From the NCBI GenBank assembly GCA_949130495.1, contig OX422221.1, positions 143,191,405 through 143,255,404 on the forward strand: 64,000 nt of DNA. The letters run 5' to 3'. The translations under genes and the position numbers were made by a program. Positions 1-10,858 of the stretch are shown piece by piece (position 1 is the first letter of the stretch; every line of letters begins with the position of its first letter). The notes beneath the pieces were generated by a model, which did no database searches, had not been told where the DNA came from, and saw nothing but the letters and a program-made list of their open reading frames with translations. The DNA comes from Sambucus nigra. Lineage: Eukaryota > Streptophyta > Magnoliopsida > Dipsacales > Adoxaceae.

Positions 1-734
1 AATCTACACAATACCACCAATCTACACGTTAATGAGATATAAGATGAACAAAATTGGAAAGAACCAAAATATATTAAAAATCAGAATTGTGAGGGAAACA
101 CGATGAAAAGACTAATATGATAGCATAAACGATGAATATTTATGGCATGTCGCAATAAACTTATAATAGGTGGAACTATAAGGCTCTGTTTGAACTTTTC
201 ATTACAAATTCTAGAACAAAAATTTTAAGGTGACACCTGTAGTTTCTCATTTTGGAAACACACATCAAGAACCTTACTAAATAGGGTGAACTTCAATTTC
301 AAACCGAAGACCATGAGAACCCAATAACTTCTCGTTAACTGTGGAGCAGATTCAATGTACTCATATTCCCGAGTTAGACTGTCAAGAACCTAAAATACAT
401 GATTATAGTATTTGCAGGCCCAGAGAAAACTCTTTAACTAATAATGATAAGAATTTTATAGTATGTCCTATATATGCGAATGGTGGGGAAGATGAGAAGA
501 ATATAAGAATTCCTCTGATTGACTATTTAAAGACTTTTTTCAAATATATTGGAAAAGAAATTTAAAAAATACAAGGGAAATAGAGCAGAAGTCCGAATAA
601 GAATGAAGTTACAAGGGAAAAAAATTATTAAAGTAACCAATAATGCTTGGCTCAAAGACGTGAATAAAAAGGCTACCAGACCCAATTATAAAAGGATCCC
701 TAAACTCCAATCCCAAAGTAACTAAATGACTAGT
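1..734. other. AT-rich stretch without recognised gene
   Basis: AT-rich sequence just before a LINE remnant. The only open stretch of note is 341-565 on the plus strand (74 codons, starting MEQIQCTHIPELDCQEP). It has no signal peptide, membrane segment or family motif that I recognise. Its position upstream of a LINE endonuclease remnant would fit a decayed LINE first ORF or leader, but nothing in its sequence proves that. Confidence 0.5.
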
Positions 735-1440
735 TTCATTCTGTGGAACATTAGTTGAGTGGCTCAAAGATCTTATTTAATAAGAGTTAAAAAGTTGATG
801 AAAAATCACAAAATGCAGATTCAATGTTGTTACTTGTCAAGAAGAGAAACTAGGTGAACATTGGGTGGATTCCAATGTTGTTAGAGATTTTAATCAAGCC
901 ATAGATGACTGTGGCTTATTAGATTTGGGGTTTATAAGTACCATATTTTCTTGGTAGAATAATAAATCTGACCAAGTGTTAATTATGGATACACGTGACA
1001 GAGGTCTAGGGAACTCCTAGTGGTCCTCACTATTCTCTCATACTAGCATCCTTAATATGAATATAATTGTTCGAATCATGATTCGTTGCTAGTGTCTGTG
1101 AAAACTGAGTTGGACATCATTCCTAAAGCGTTTAAATTTTAATCTATATGGTGCAACCATCATGATTTTGTTGACGTGGTCAAATCTTCATGACGTGGGG
1201 AGGTTCGGGCTGTAGTCATGAGGAAATTCTCTATTAAAGTGCAAAAACTTAACGATGTCTTGAAAACATAGAACAAGAACAATTTTTGTGAAATATTCCA
1301 ATTAGTTAATGATTTGGAAGATGAAGTTATTAAAAGAGAGGTCGATTATGAAGGATGTAAAAGTGATTCAAAGAGAGTTAGTCTTCAAGATTGAAGAGCT
1401 AAACTAATAATGGCCCTTAACAATAAAGAGATATATTAGA
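735..1440 (+). pseudogene. LINE (L1-type) endonuclease remnant
   Basis: Conceptual translation across several stops and frameshifts gives pieces in the order expected for a plant L1-type LINE second ORF. First comes a start-like LWNIS followed by RVKKLMKNHKMQ. Then comes RDFNQAIDDCGLLDLGF with FSW, corresponding to the GDFN and D-L-GF-G-FTW blocks of the APE-type endonuclease. After that come HDSLLVSVKTEL and the linker region KVQKLNDVLKT and LVNDLEDEVIKREV. The sequence between the first and second blocks is shorter than a full domain, so an internal deletion is likely. No reverse transcriptase follows. It is non-functional and old; the class is clear but the clade is not. Confidence 0.7.
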
Positions 1441-1524
1441 AGGGGATCCTATTTATTTCCCGAAGTCTATTTCTCATTCCTGCAAATTATTTTAGTCGAG
1501 GTCTGAATAAACTATTTCCCCAAG

Positions 1525-1800
1525 TCTATTTCAAAGTGATGAGTTAATGTATGTAGACCAAGTTACTCAGGAATTAAATTGTTGTCCAATAATTTATCCT
1601 GATTTTTCTTTTCTTTAGGATATTCTCACCAAGGAGATCGTTGGTCGTGATACTAAAAGAGGGGGGATATATTATATGGATTATTTCAGTCTTGGTAGAG
1701 TTAATAATATGCAACATTTGTCGGGTGTCAATCATAAGCGGATCAGTTGTTGCATCACCGTCTGGGGCATCCTTCTTTTGGATAAATGTGATGCGTCATG
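1525..1800 (+). pseudogene. Ty1/copia GAG-pre-integrase remnant
   Basis: Translation gives VTQELNCCPIIYPDFSF, then DILTKEIVGRDTKRGGIYYM and GRVNNM. One frame over comes LHHRLGHPSFG. These match, in order, the end of the copia protease region, the IGRGTE-GLYY block, and the WHRRLGHPSF block of the GAG-pre-integrase domain that precedes integrase in Ty1/copia polyproteins. The usual W before HHRLGHPS is lost, and one frameshift lies inside. Neither neighbouring protease nor integrase core is recognisable, so this is a short fragment directly after the LINE remnant. The two may be nested or simply juxtaposed by deletion. Confidence 0.7.
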
Positions 1801-2944
1801 TTTAAATAATGATTTGCATAAGAAATATTTCTAAAATGATAAAATTTACATTGAATTTGGCCCCAACCAATAAGACGCCAATGCTTCTCAACCAAATATC
1901 TTATCGTCAAGCATCACGAGCAAACAACCTAAGAGGTATTTCTATGACATCCCCTTATCTTAACATGAATTTAGTGTAGTGAATTCTCTTGAAATCAATT
2001 GTGAAGAATAAAAAATAATCTAACAACAATGACAATATAAATAAAAGAGTGGTCATACTAAATTCCCAATGAAAAGAAATCAATCTTAATGTAGTATAAT
2101 TTAAAAGATTTCTTAAATACCATTAGGGAATGAAAATTTTGATTTGCACTTAACTTACGGTAATGATATGATATTTAGTGAAGGCAAAAGGCGCACGAAT
2201 GCGTTATTGTCTCCCTAAAGCCTAGGCACAAGACAAGGCGCGCACATTTAATAACTATGAGTGATATAGTCCTTGAAATGTTAAGAATGAAATAAAATTT
2301 GATATTAATAGGACATCCAAAAACTCCATAAGACATAACTTAAAACAAATACTAAGATCATCCAACTATTTCCTTTTTCATTTATAATAATACATAACCC
2401 GTTGATAAAGGGATTTCACTTTGAGCAAGTGTCAAGTAGAAAATAGTAAATTAAAACTATAAGTATATCCATATATTAGACAAATAAGATTGCATGAAAT
2501 TGTGTATTATGACTCATGAGAAAATTATATAATAATAACTTTCAAGCTTCTGTCTATACCAACCCCAAATAGCAGTCCTCATTTTGGGATAACATCAAGA
2601 GCCTCCTAGCACCGTCCTCCTTGCTAAAACTTCCATGTGTTACACTACCCTATCTAAAAAAATGTTAAACTAATACCCAACAACCATGTATAAAATCATA
2701 CAAACAACCTTTAGTAAATAAAATAACTCCCAAGTATGGTAATGTTCGTCAAACCACCAAACTAAATTGAATTAGTAATAATGGATAAAGCAATAAAAAT
2801 ATCCTTACACGGATAAAAGACAAGCGATAATTAATGGTAACTTGTAGGAGTTGGTTCTTCTCTCAGTTCCTTCCCTTAAAAGAGAATATCATGTATGTCA
2901 AAGGCATCTGAGTGAAACAACATAAAAACATAACAAAAATCTAT
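1801..2944. other. AT-rich region, nothing recognised
   Basis: There is no long open frame and no motif that I can assign. Near 2180-2250 is a locally GC-richer patch with AAAGGCGCAC and AAGGCGCGCAC, of a kind often seen in plant dispersed repeats, but it is too short to classify. Confidence 0.4.
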
Positions 2945-3583
2945 CACTACACCAAAGGCATAAAAACATAACAAAAATCTATCACTACATCATATTAAGA
3001 GGTAAAAAACATAAAAAAATCTATCACTAAACATAAATTAATAGGCAAAAAGTAGGGAACTTATCGAAAATAAATTTATCTTAATGTATTAGTGCTTATA
3101 AAAAAAAGCTTACCCAAATCGTGAATCCCATGATTGTGAGAAACTCTAAGTGGCTAAAAAAGAGCTAGCCGGAGAGAGATAAAGCAGATCGGAGAGATAA
3201 CAGGAGCAGACCGGAGAGACTTATGCGTGGAGAGTGAGAGAGTAGACAGATAAGAGAGAGAGAGAGCACAGATCGGAGAGAGAGCATGAGCAAATTGGAG
3301 AGAGAAAGAGAGTGCTTAGCAAGAGGTTATAGAGAAAGGGATGCGTGGGGTGAGCAGGAAGATTGATCGGGATACAAAGTGTGAGTATAGTGAAATTTTT
3401 TAGGCTCTTTTATATTTTAGTTAAGTGTACTCAATTTTGGCACACTTTAAAACAGTGTCAAATTTTAGCACTGTTTTAAAGTGTGCCAGATTGTCATTAA
3501 ACCGTGCCAGAATTTGACACAGTTTTAAACTGTTCTAGATTTTTAATATTCGGGTGTGCCAAATTGCTATTTTTGGTGTAGTG
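2945..3583. mobile_element. CACTA-type terminal repeats, possible non-autonomous element
   Basis: The left end reads CACTACACCAAAGG and the right end reads TTTTGGTGTAGTG, which are CACTA inverted termini. The last 150 bp contain a subterminal set of inverted and direct copies built on GGCACACTTTAAAACAGTG, CACTGTTTTAAAGTGTGCC and GTGCCAGAATTTGACAC. The middle is A-rich, then rich in GGAGAGA. The flanking trinucleotides do not match (TAT on the left, ATG on the right). Either the two ends belong to different insertions or a deletion joined them. The right end abuts a truncated gypsy LTR exactly at an ATG that aligns with the LTR. Confidence 0.5.
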
Positions 3584-3847
3584 ATGGAGGTTACCAACAC
3601 CCCCACTCTCCGAAATTACATGTATATATTGAACCCCCCAGTCCGGGGCAAAGGGTATGTAATTTGAAAACAGTCCCCTGGAGAAAAGATAAATACAACC
3701 AGAAGAGAACCACCGTGGACGTAGGAAATTAGCCGAACCACATATATCTTGTGATGTGTGTTATTGCAGCTATTCTAATTTATGTTCTTTACTTTTTCTG
3801 GTGATCGCATTTGCTTATAATTTGTGTTGAGATTTATTGTCACCACA
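3584..3847 (+). repeat. Truncated 5' LTR of gypsy copy 1
   Basis: It aligns with the 3' half of the LTR at 21208-21462. Shared stretches include the GAACCCCCCAG block, AATACAACCAGAAGAG, CACCGTGG, GCAGCTATTCTAATTTATG and GGTGATCGCATTTG. It ends in CACCACA. The upstream half is missing and is replaced by the CACTA-type end. Confidence 0.8.
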
Positions 3848-3866
3848 CTTGGCGCCGTTTGTGGAA
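3848..3866 (+). other. Primer binding site of gypsy copy 1
   Basis: CTTGGCGCCGTTTGTGG follows directly after the LTR end CACCACA. The same TTGGCGCCGTCTGTGG motif follows the LTR of the second copy, on the minus strand near 38549-38566. TGGCGCC-type primer sites are common in plant gypsy elements. I did not assign the tRNA. Confidence 0.65.
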
Positions 3867-3913
3867 AGCGATTGTTCTTCCTTTAAGAAAGTCTTCACCA
3901 ACAAGAACCTAGA

Positions 3914-5513
3914 ATGTCTGGTCACAACAACAATGACCCTCAAGAAGGGGATATTCAAGAGAAACCTACCCCTCATAGGGTTAGGTCTGAATTTTGATGC
4001 TCAAACCCAAGGCCTCGCCCAGAATGGGAAGCCTCCGAAGAAATTCAGGGACCTGCTAGGTCCACGCAACTCTCCAGACTGATCGATGCCTATGAGGCCA
4101 GGCTCCAAGATCAGGAGGAAGCCACTCGCAAGCAGGAAGCCGAGAACGCTCGCCTCAAAAGGAGATTAGAGAAGATGGAGAGAGAACTCCATCTCAGCAC
4201 AAGGCAACATCATTATCGCACTCTTAGCCACCTGGTGAGCATGTTCTCGCAGTCGAGGAAGGAGCCCAAGACATGGATCTCAAAGAATTAAGGGACACAG
4301 GTCAGATAATAACTGGCCCGAGCAATAAAAATCAGGTCACCATTGCAGGAGCCCAGAACGAGGAAACGACGACATACGCAATTTGGTCTGGAGAGAAATG
4401 GACCAATACCCAGCACATCGGGGTGCCAGGTCGACCAGAGAGCTAGCCAGGCGAGCTCTCAGGACCCATATGAAATCCCCTTTCTCAAGAGAAATAGAGG
4501 AATAAGAAGCCCCCAAGAAGTTCATAATGCCTAGGTTCAAGATCTATGATGGAAAGACTTATCCTATTGACCATGTCAGGCAGTACAGTCATGCCATGAC
4601 CCTTTGGAACCACAAGGACGCATTGATGTCCCGAATTTTCCCATTGAGCTTGCACGATGTAGCTCAGAAGTGGTTTGATAAACTCCCTCACAGATCCATT
4701 AGGAACTTCGAGTCCCTGGCAGAGCTCTTCATAACTCATTTTATTACCAGCAGCTCCTATCCGAAGAGGATGGATGTTTTGTTGACAATAAAGCAGTAGC
4801 CCTGAGAGAGCCTCAGAGACTAAGAGAAGAGGTATTGGGAGCTATTCAACGAGGTCGGGGATTGCTCGGAGCAGGTCGTCGTGGCTTCCTTTAAGATTGG
4901 TTTACCCAACTCCTTTCTCTTGCACCAGTCCCTCACTAAGAAGGAGGTGATAACTATCGACGACTTGATGCCTCGTATTGAAAAATATGCCAAAGTCGAA
5001 GATGTAACTCATCTCAGTGCAGGGAAAAATGGTCGCGTCAAGGTCGCCGGAAAGGGAAGCGATAAGAATGAGGGTAAAAAAGAAGGAAGTAAGAATGGGG
5101 GCAGGAACGATGCTAAGAATGGGAGAAAGAATGATGCCTCGAAGGCATTACAAACAGTAAATACAGTTTTCAGAGAACCGATATATAACATTCTGGCGAA
5201 GAGCAAGGACGAACCGTTCATTAAGTGGCCTAGGAAGATGGGTGGAGACCCTTCAAAGAAGAACAATGCACTAACGTGTGCCTTCCATAAAGAGGGCGGG
5301 CATAAAACCGAACATTGCAAGGCTCTCAAATCTCACCTTGGGGAGCTAGCCCAAGATGGACACTTGAGAAAATTCGTGGAGAAAAAGGCAGAGAAGGTAG
5401 TTGTCAATGGAAATAAAAGGCCCAAGAACGTGCTCGAGGAAGACGTTAGTCATGAGTTCATAGTAATTCATAGAGCATTCGACCTCAAACAAATTCAAGG
5501 GAACACGACTAGG
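3914..5513 (+). pseudogene. gag: Gypsy copy 1 gag
   Basis: The start MSGHNNNDPQEGDIQEKP is chosen because the second copy begins the same way (MYGHSSNAPQAGDIQEPP). A charged coiled-coil-like stretch follows (EATRKQEAENARLKRRLEKM). Next is the capsid-like block RFKIYDGKTYPIDHVRQY, with HAMTLWNHKDALM and QKWFDKLPHRSI, then FITSSSYPKRMD. A zinc-finger-like CAFHKEGGHKTEHCKALKSH closes it, as in Tat-type gag (C, H, H, C spacing). Several stops and frame changes break it, notably at 4080, 4290 and 4798. The frame stays open through 4881-5513, where the CACTA element interrupts it after ...NTTRM. Confidence 0.8.
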
Positions 5514-5540
5514 ATGCACTACACCAAATATATCAAATTA

Positions 5541-5810
5541 TCACGGTCATTGACCTTGACAAGTTGAACTTGTCAAGGTCAATGACTGTGAAAATTCTAG
5601 GCGAGACAAGTTTTTTTATCACATACTTATCAAGGTCATTGACCGTGACAAGTTCATTAGAATTATCACGTTCGTTTTACGGGCCTTGATCGTGATAAGG
5701 TTTGTCACGGTCAAGGACCGTGACAATGTTAAAAAAAATTTCACGGTCAATGACCGTGATAAGGATTGTGGTCACGGACTTGTCACTGTCAATGACCGTG
5801 AAAATTCTAG
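5541..5810. repeat. CACTA subterminal palindromic repeats, left
   Basis: About seven copies, mostly inverted pairs, of a perfect or near-perfect palindrome close to TCACGGTCATTGACCGTGA, separated by short spacers such as ACAAGTT and AAAATTCTAGGC. In En/Spm elements, repeats in this position bind the element's own TNPA-type protein. Function here is inferred from position. Confidence 0.8.
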
Positions 5811-6224
5811 GCAGAATTCAAAAAAACTTTGCTGGGCAGTTTGGCCAATACCACTGCCCAACAGTATATGTGTACCTGTTATAGAAATGTTGTACCTATT
5901 CAAGCATCATATATCCAAATAAAATAGAGATAATGCAAATATATATTCAAAATAGAGACAATATGCATCACAATATAATCCAAATATAATTCAAATTTAG
6001 CAATATAAAATAATTCAATTTAAATAATGTCACTACATGTCTTGGGTAAGATTAAATATGAGGAGGTGAGTAGGCCACACGATATACGAATTGACACACC
6101 CACTGATATACATCGTGTCGCATTGTTCGTGCAACCATAACGGGGAGTTCTCCTTCCCAGGTATCACATGCATGATGAGCACCTTGAACTCGATGTCTTG
6201 AAGCTCACGTCCATGAACTAGTCC
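5811..6224. other. CACTA 3' non-coding region
   Basis: AT-rich sequence between the left subterminal repeats and the end of the second transposase gene. No coding signal is visible. Confidence 0.5.
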
Positions 6225-7797
6225 ACCCTAGACGATATTCGGGTCCCTCAACCCCCGCCATATCCGCTGACCATCAAATATTTCCAGTATAAACACGCTC
6301 GGCCAACCAAGTGTCGACATCGGTCGATCGAAGGGAGCCAAATAGGGAAGTGGATCATCAAAGTCCGCACGTATCGGCGATGAAGCAACGAGGTCCACAT
6401 CCTCGTCATCTTGCACCTCGTCCTCCCGCACCACCTTCTCCTTCCCTTTTCCCTTGCATTTTTCACCCAATGAACACTTCATGAATGAGAACATATCTTG
6501 GACCATCGCCTCCAAACGGAACAGCTTCGCGTCATGCGAGTCCACCGTTCGTGCCAACCCGGTGTCGCTCGTCTCTAATTCGATGATCCTAAATTTGGCC
6601 ACCCTCGAGCTCACCCCCTTGTCCTCCCCTTGCGATCAGAGACAAGCACTTGGATGAGTGCGTCTGTGGACAAATATGACTTGTCGGAATCAGACCGCGA
6701 CTCATGCACTTCCTTAAGCTTTGCCTGAAACGACAAAAAGCACATGATTAGTAAAATGAGTAAATAAAAAAATTATAACGTTATTAACAAAAAGTAAACT
6801 ATCGAATTACTTACAATCTTGGCCGCGACGCTCGGGGACACCTCCTTGTCCTTACCCTTGTTCATCCGAAGAACCACATAAGTATCGAGCCTATGTGGCC
6901 TACCCCCAGGGCCACTCCCTATCCCCTGAAATAAAATAAAGTAAAATTAGTATCGGCCCCGCAAAGTAAAATAATGCAGAATAATATATTTTTGTAGTTA
7001 TAGAAAAATTAAATCTTACCATCATCCTATGCTCCACCTCGGTGTAAGACGTCCGACCGGATTAGTGCACGTCCGTCTTTTTTTCTCGGTTTTCCCTCCT
7101 CGATTGGCAAGATGCCAATTGTCGCTCCCCAATCTCATTGTCAATGAACTTTTTCCATTGTGCCATTGAGATCGGCTCCTTCGGCGGGACGGATTCACAC
7201 CTTTGGATAATGGAATCTCGTGTCTTCCCAAAGTACCGGGTCCGCATATTTCTCTTACATGTCTTGTGTTGCTCCCTCAACTGCTCCAAGACGAAATCGC
7301 GTAGCTTTGGATCCAGGCTGAATTGTTCCTGTACAACAAATACAATGTTAGTTGCAAATAAATATAAATATAAATATAAATATAAATATAAATATAAATA
7401 TAAATATAAATATAAATATAAATATAAATATAAATATAAATATAAATATAAATATAAATATAAATATAAAATGAAATTCAAATCGAAATTGAAATATTCA
7501 TATGAATATAAATATAAATATAAATATAAATACATTACCTGTAGTGCCACCAAAACAGCTAACTTGAGCTCATATGGCACCTCCTTCCAACTAATGTACC
7601 CCGGGCCGATGATCGTCTTTACCAACTCGAGGGGATCTCGCTAATAGCCCCGACTTGTTCTCGATGGCCATCCCCAATTTGCCATATTTGGGGAGCCTAG
7701 GGGCCGAGGAGCCCTCGTCACCTCTGCTACCACCGAGCCCAGACGACACCATCATAACAAGCATCATCATCCTCGCCTTAATACCTGAAGGAGACAT
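6225..7797 (-). pseudogene. Second CACTA protein (En/Spm Transposase_24-like)
   Basis: Read on the minus strand from ATG at 7797 (MSPSGIKARMMM...). Recognisable blocks are GPGYISWKEVPYELK, then after an intron EQFSLDPKLRDFVLEQLREQ, a basic KTCKRNMRTRYFGKTRDS and PISMAQWKKFIDNE. This fits the plant Ptta/En-Spm transposase family (Pfam Transposase_24). Next come SGRTSYTEVEHRMM, GIGSGPGGRPHRLDTYVVL and a C-terminal acidic, coiled-coil-like part (RIIELETSDTGLARTVDSH). Three introns with clear GT/AG ends are visible: 7538 to 7329, 7019 to 6926 and 6814 to 6725. A frameshift near 7650 and an in-frame stop just before SGRTSY break it. Confidence 0.7.
7329..7538 (-). repeat. Intron filled by an ATAAAT microsatellite
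   Basis: On the minus strand the exon ends CTACAG, then GTAATGTA. The intron ends TTGTTGTACAG before GAACAATTC. Between 7360 and 7535 the sequence is almost pure ATAAAT hexamers in two blocks. The exons join as VALQ-EQFSLDP, matching the family. The repeat happens to be open in the same frame, giving a spurious tyrosine-leucine run. Confidence 0.8.
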
Positions 7798-7839
7798 TTG
7801 CTGTAAAAAATTGTTATTAGTACGTATCAAAATGAATTA

Positions 7840-8059
7840 AAATAAGACATGCAAATATCTACAATTACTACAAATTCGAAACATCCCCACCCCCACCCCT
7901 ACTGCCCACACACAAGAACACTACACAAGAGTGAAAATGATAAAGTGAAAATCATTAAAAATGGATGTTTCGGTACAAATTGGAATATTTATTACAAATT
8001 AAAAAATTATTTAAAATTCGGGTTATCATATAAAATGGATTGATATTCGGTAAGAGCAG
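7840..8059. other. Spacer between the two CACTA genes
   Basis: AT-rich sequence with a C-rich patch (CCCCACCCCCACCCC) near 7885. No coding motif is visible. Confidence 0.4.
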
Positions 8060-8575
8060 CCAAGTCGTCCACACTACTATTTTGACGCTTTAGCGCGTGT
8101 TGGACAATTTACCACGGCTCGTTGTTGATATACTCAGAGTAAAACACTTGGTTAACCTTTTGAAATGCCCAAACAAACGGCTCATCGCTCATGTGGTCGT
8201 TGCTCTTCAACTTGGATAAGTCAACCATGATCAAATTGGTGATAGGATCAACTTTACAAGCATTTTTATCCTTAACTCTTACCTAGTCATAGTAAAATAC
8301 AACCTCTTTGAAGCTTATATAATCCAATTCAAATATATTTCGGATTACACCATAGTAAGTCATTTCAGCTTCAACGAGGTTTTTATCTTTTGCGCTCGCT
8401 CGAAAGAAAGTAAGAGCCTTGTATGAAATGCCCGAGTTCTGTACATTTGTACTTTCCTCGTACACTTTAGCGCCGAAAATGTAACCGTTCAATCGATACT
8501 TTTTGTACTCTTGTGCCACTCACAAGGGTCCCGTGGCTAGACGAGCAAGCCTTGATATCGCGTCACCCGTCTTTA
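8060..8575 (-). pseudogene. CACTA transposase C-terminal part (DUF4216-like)
   Basis: Minus strand. The open part 8283-8519 reads KKYRLNGYIFGAKVYEESTN, VQNSGISYKAL, EAEMTYYGVIRNIFELDYIS and KEVVFYYD. After a stop it continues KVDPITNLIMVDLSKLKSND, EPFVWAFQKVNQVFYSEY and NEPWQIVQ. This order (NG-F, VQNSG, YYG-I-E-I-ELDY, then VDP, PF-A and QVFY) is the DUF4216 domain at the C-terminus of plant TNP2-type CACTA transposases. The related fragment at 21862-22322 shows the same blocks on the plus strand. Intron or decayed sequence separates it from the upstream DUF4218 part. Confidence 0.8.
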
Positions 8576-8819
8576 AGAGCTGAGAATATAGATAAATTAA
8601 TTATATTAGTTGTAAAATTTGAGTGTAATGCAACGTTATATAACGACCATTTTCATTATAATTACCTCTTGTGTCAACCACAACCTAAATTCGATGTCTG
8701 ATTATACTATTGTTTTTCCTCTTTTATTGTTCTCACAGGCTTCATATTTTTTGCATATTACAAAATTAATCATGTATAAAATAATCTAAAATAATGTTAA
8801 ACATTATAATAATCAAAAC

Positions 8820-9608
8820 TTACTTTTTCCATTCTTCGACATCTTCATGTGTGTCAAATAGATAACGAGCTACTTGTTCATGTTGCAAAATCGTTAATTT
8901 CACTCGTTTTCCCATCACATGACCATCATCATCGACGAACTCATTAGTGTCATCAACGCTAGTCGAGTCAGGCATATATTCCCAAGTATATATTGATGAC
9001 TCCATGGTGATGTATTCCTCTGCAATTGATCCTGCAATGTATCGCGTATTCTTGACGTAATCTTTAAAAACTTTCATTAATCTTTTAAACGGATACATCC
9101 ACCGATATCTAACTGGACCACAAAGAAGTGCCTCGTCGCATAGGTGTACCAACAAATGAACACTTATGTCAAAGAATGCTGGGAGAAAGTACTTTTCCAA
9201 TACACAAATCGCTTCGGCCACTACCAATTTTGCGGCCACTATGTGTTCTCGATTGACTACCTTCTCACACAAGAGTGAGAAGGTAATACTAATTTGCATA
9301 ATATCCCTCCGCAAATCCTTGTGCTTGGAGAAACAGTGCTTAAACAATAGAGGAACCAATTGCATGATCACATGCCAATCGTGGGACTTACATTTATGTA
9401 AATTATGAGTAACATAATTAACAATCCTTTGCCAGTAGGACGAAAAAGTATATGGGCCCTTCAAATTATATATTGTGTCTAAAAGCACCTTCCTTTCCCC
9501 ACTCATCAAAGTAAACACACCAGGGGGAATTATTGTCCTTCCCCTATTATCTTCTTTCAACCATATTTGTGGCTTAAGTTTCAACGATTTAAGGTCTTTT
9601 CGTGCATT
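8820..9608 (-). pseudogene. CACTA transposase middle part (DUF4218-like)
   Basis: An open frame of 254 codons on the minus strand. Near residues 70-110 it has the helical block HVIMQLVPLLFKHCFSKHKD. Then come FFDISVHLLVHLCDEALLCG, PVRYRWMYPFKRLMKVFKDY, VKNTRYIAGSIAEEYITMES and, near the end, GKRVKLTILQHEQVARYLF. The HL-EA--CGPV-YRWMYPFER-M order with EGSIAE defines DUF4218, which follows the catalytic domain in TNP2-type transposases. Although it has a methionine, it is a continuation of the upstream domain: the stop before it near 9609 is a lesion (FYPSFE in the other frame), not a gene boundary. It is the best preserved stretch of the gene. Confidence 0.85.
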
Positions 9609-10661
9609 TTATCCATCCTTCGAATGACTCCCCCCAAGGTAAGTGCCCACAATATGTTTAGTGAAGTTCTTCTCTGCATGCATCACATCCAATACATGGC
9701 GCACCAGGTTATTCTTCCAATAAGGCAAGTCAAATAAAATTGACCTCCTAGACCATGCCTTTCTTGTCTCAGTTTCATTCCCAGTTGGGGTCTTCTTATG
9801 CTTGACATTCTTAAATTTGGGATTCTTACCTGGCATATTAGGGCCACATTCAGAAGATTTACTTTCAATTTCTGAACCCGAAAGTTGTCTCGGTGGTAGC
9901 CTATGTTCAACCCCGCCCAATAAAAAATTGGAACCTTTCTTAAATGTAAAACTATGAGACGGGGGTTAAATCCTCCTGTGGCAATGGTATATATTTTTTG
10001 AGCTCAAGGATAGACGAAGAGATTCAGTCTCCTCTCCATAAATAGGACAACCCAAATAACCATGTACTACACAACCGGATAATGTCCCATAAGCTGGAAA
10101 ATCATGAATTGCCCACATCAACATTGCTTTCAGCGTAAACTCTTCTTTTCTAAAAGAGTGAAATTATTGCACAGCCTCTTCCCATAACTCATTTAATTCT
10201 TCTACCAAACGAGCTAGGTAGACGTCGATGTCATCACTTGGTGCCTTTGGCCCAGGTATCAACAAAGCCATCATCGAAAATTCAAGTCTCATACACTATG
10301 AAGGAGGGAGGTTGAGTGGGTCTAGGATCACTGGCCATACACTCTGATTGGTGCTTAGATTTATAAATGGATTGAAACCATCTGTTGATAAAGCCAAACA
10401 AATGTTGCGTTGTTCTCGAGAAAAATCGGGATACTCATAATTCATCCTCCTCCAGGCAGTAGAATCAATAGGATGACGCATGATATTACCCCCTACTTCT
10501 GCCCTAGCATGCCAAGTCATTGCCTCCACTATCCATGATACTGTGAAAAATTGCTTTAATCTAGGCCCAACGGGAAAATATTTTAATAGTTTTTGAGGCA
10601 CTTTTGAGCGTGTGCCTTCATTACTAGTAGATTGGACATATTTAGGTTCATCGCATAACAA
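9609..10661 (-). pseudogene. CACTA TNP2-type transposase catalytic part
   Basis: Minus strand. The 10661-10296 piece carries WHARAEVGGNIMRHPIDSTA, then WRRMNYEYPDFSREQRNICL, then ALSTDGFNPF, LSTNQSVWPVILDPLNLPPS. The frame then continues through SDDIDVYLARLVEELNELWE and AIHDFPAYGTLSGCVVHGYL. It ends in 9920-9609 with WKNNLVRHVLDVMHAEKN and IVGTYLGG. These are the signature blocks of Transposase_21 (TNP2): DGFNPF, NLPP, DFPAYG-LSG and DVMH-EKN. Acidic residues expected for the DDE-type active site are present in STDGF, IHDFP and LDVMH. The cysteine usually ending the CPIC block is tyrosine. Several stops are present. Confidence 0.85.
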
Positions 10662-10858
10662 ACAACGATCGAGATTTTCATACTCCTTTCAGTATAGTAT
10701 ACAGTCATACACACAAGCATGAATCGATTTATACGTCATTCCCAAACCTTTCAAACTGTTCTTTATAACAGGATAACTAGTTGGAAGTGTATTCTCCTTG
10801 GGTAATTACCCCTTCACCCATTCATAATTCTTGTCACGTTATTGCCAGACAAACCGTA

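Noticed and set aside
7062..7625. Single-exon 187-codon protein with a long YLYL run
   Set aside because: The run is the translation of an ATAAAT microsatellite within a GT-AG intron. The flanking parts belong to a spliced CACTA gene.
8820..9584. Independent host gene of 254 codons
   Set aside because: Its motifs are the DUF4218 part of a CACTA transposase, lying in order between the catalytic part and DUF4216.
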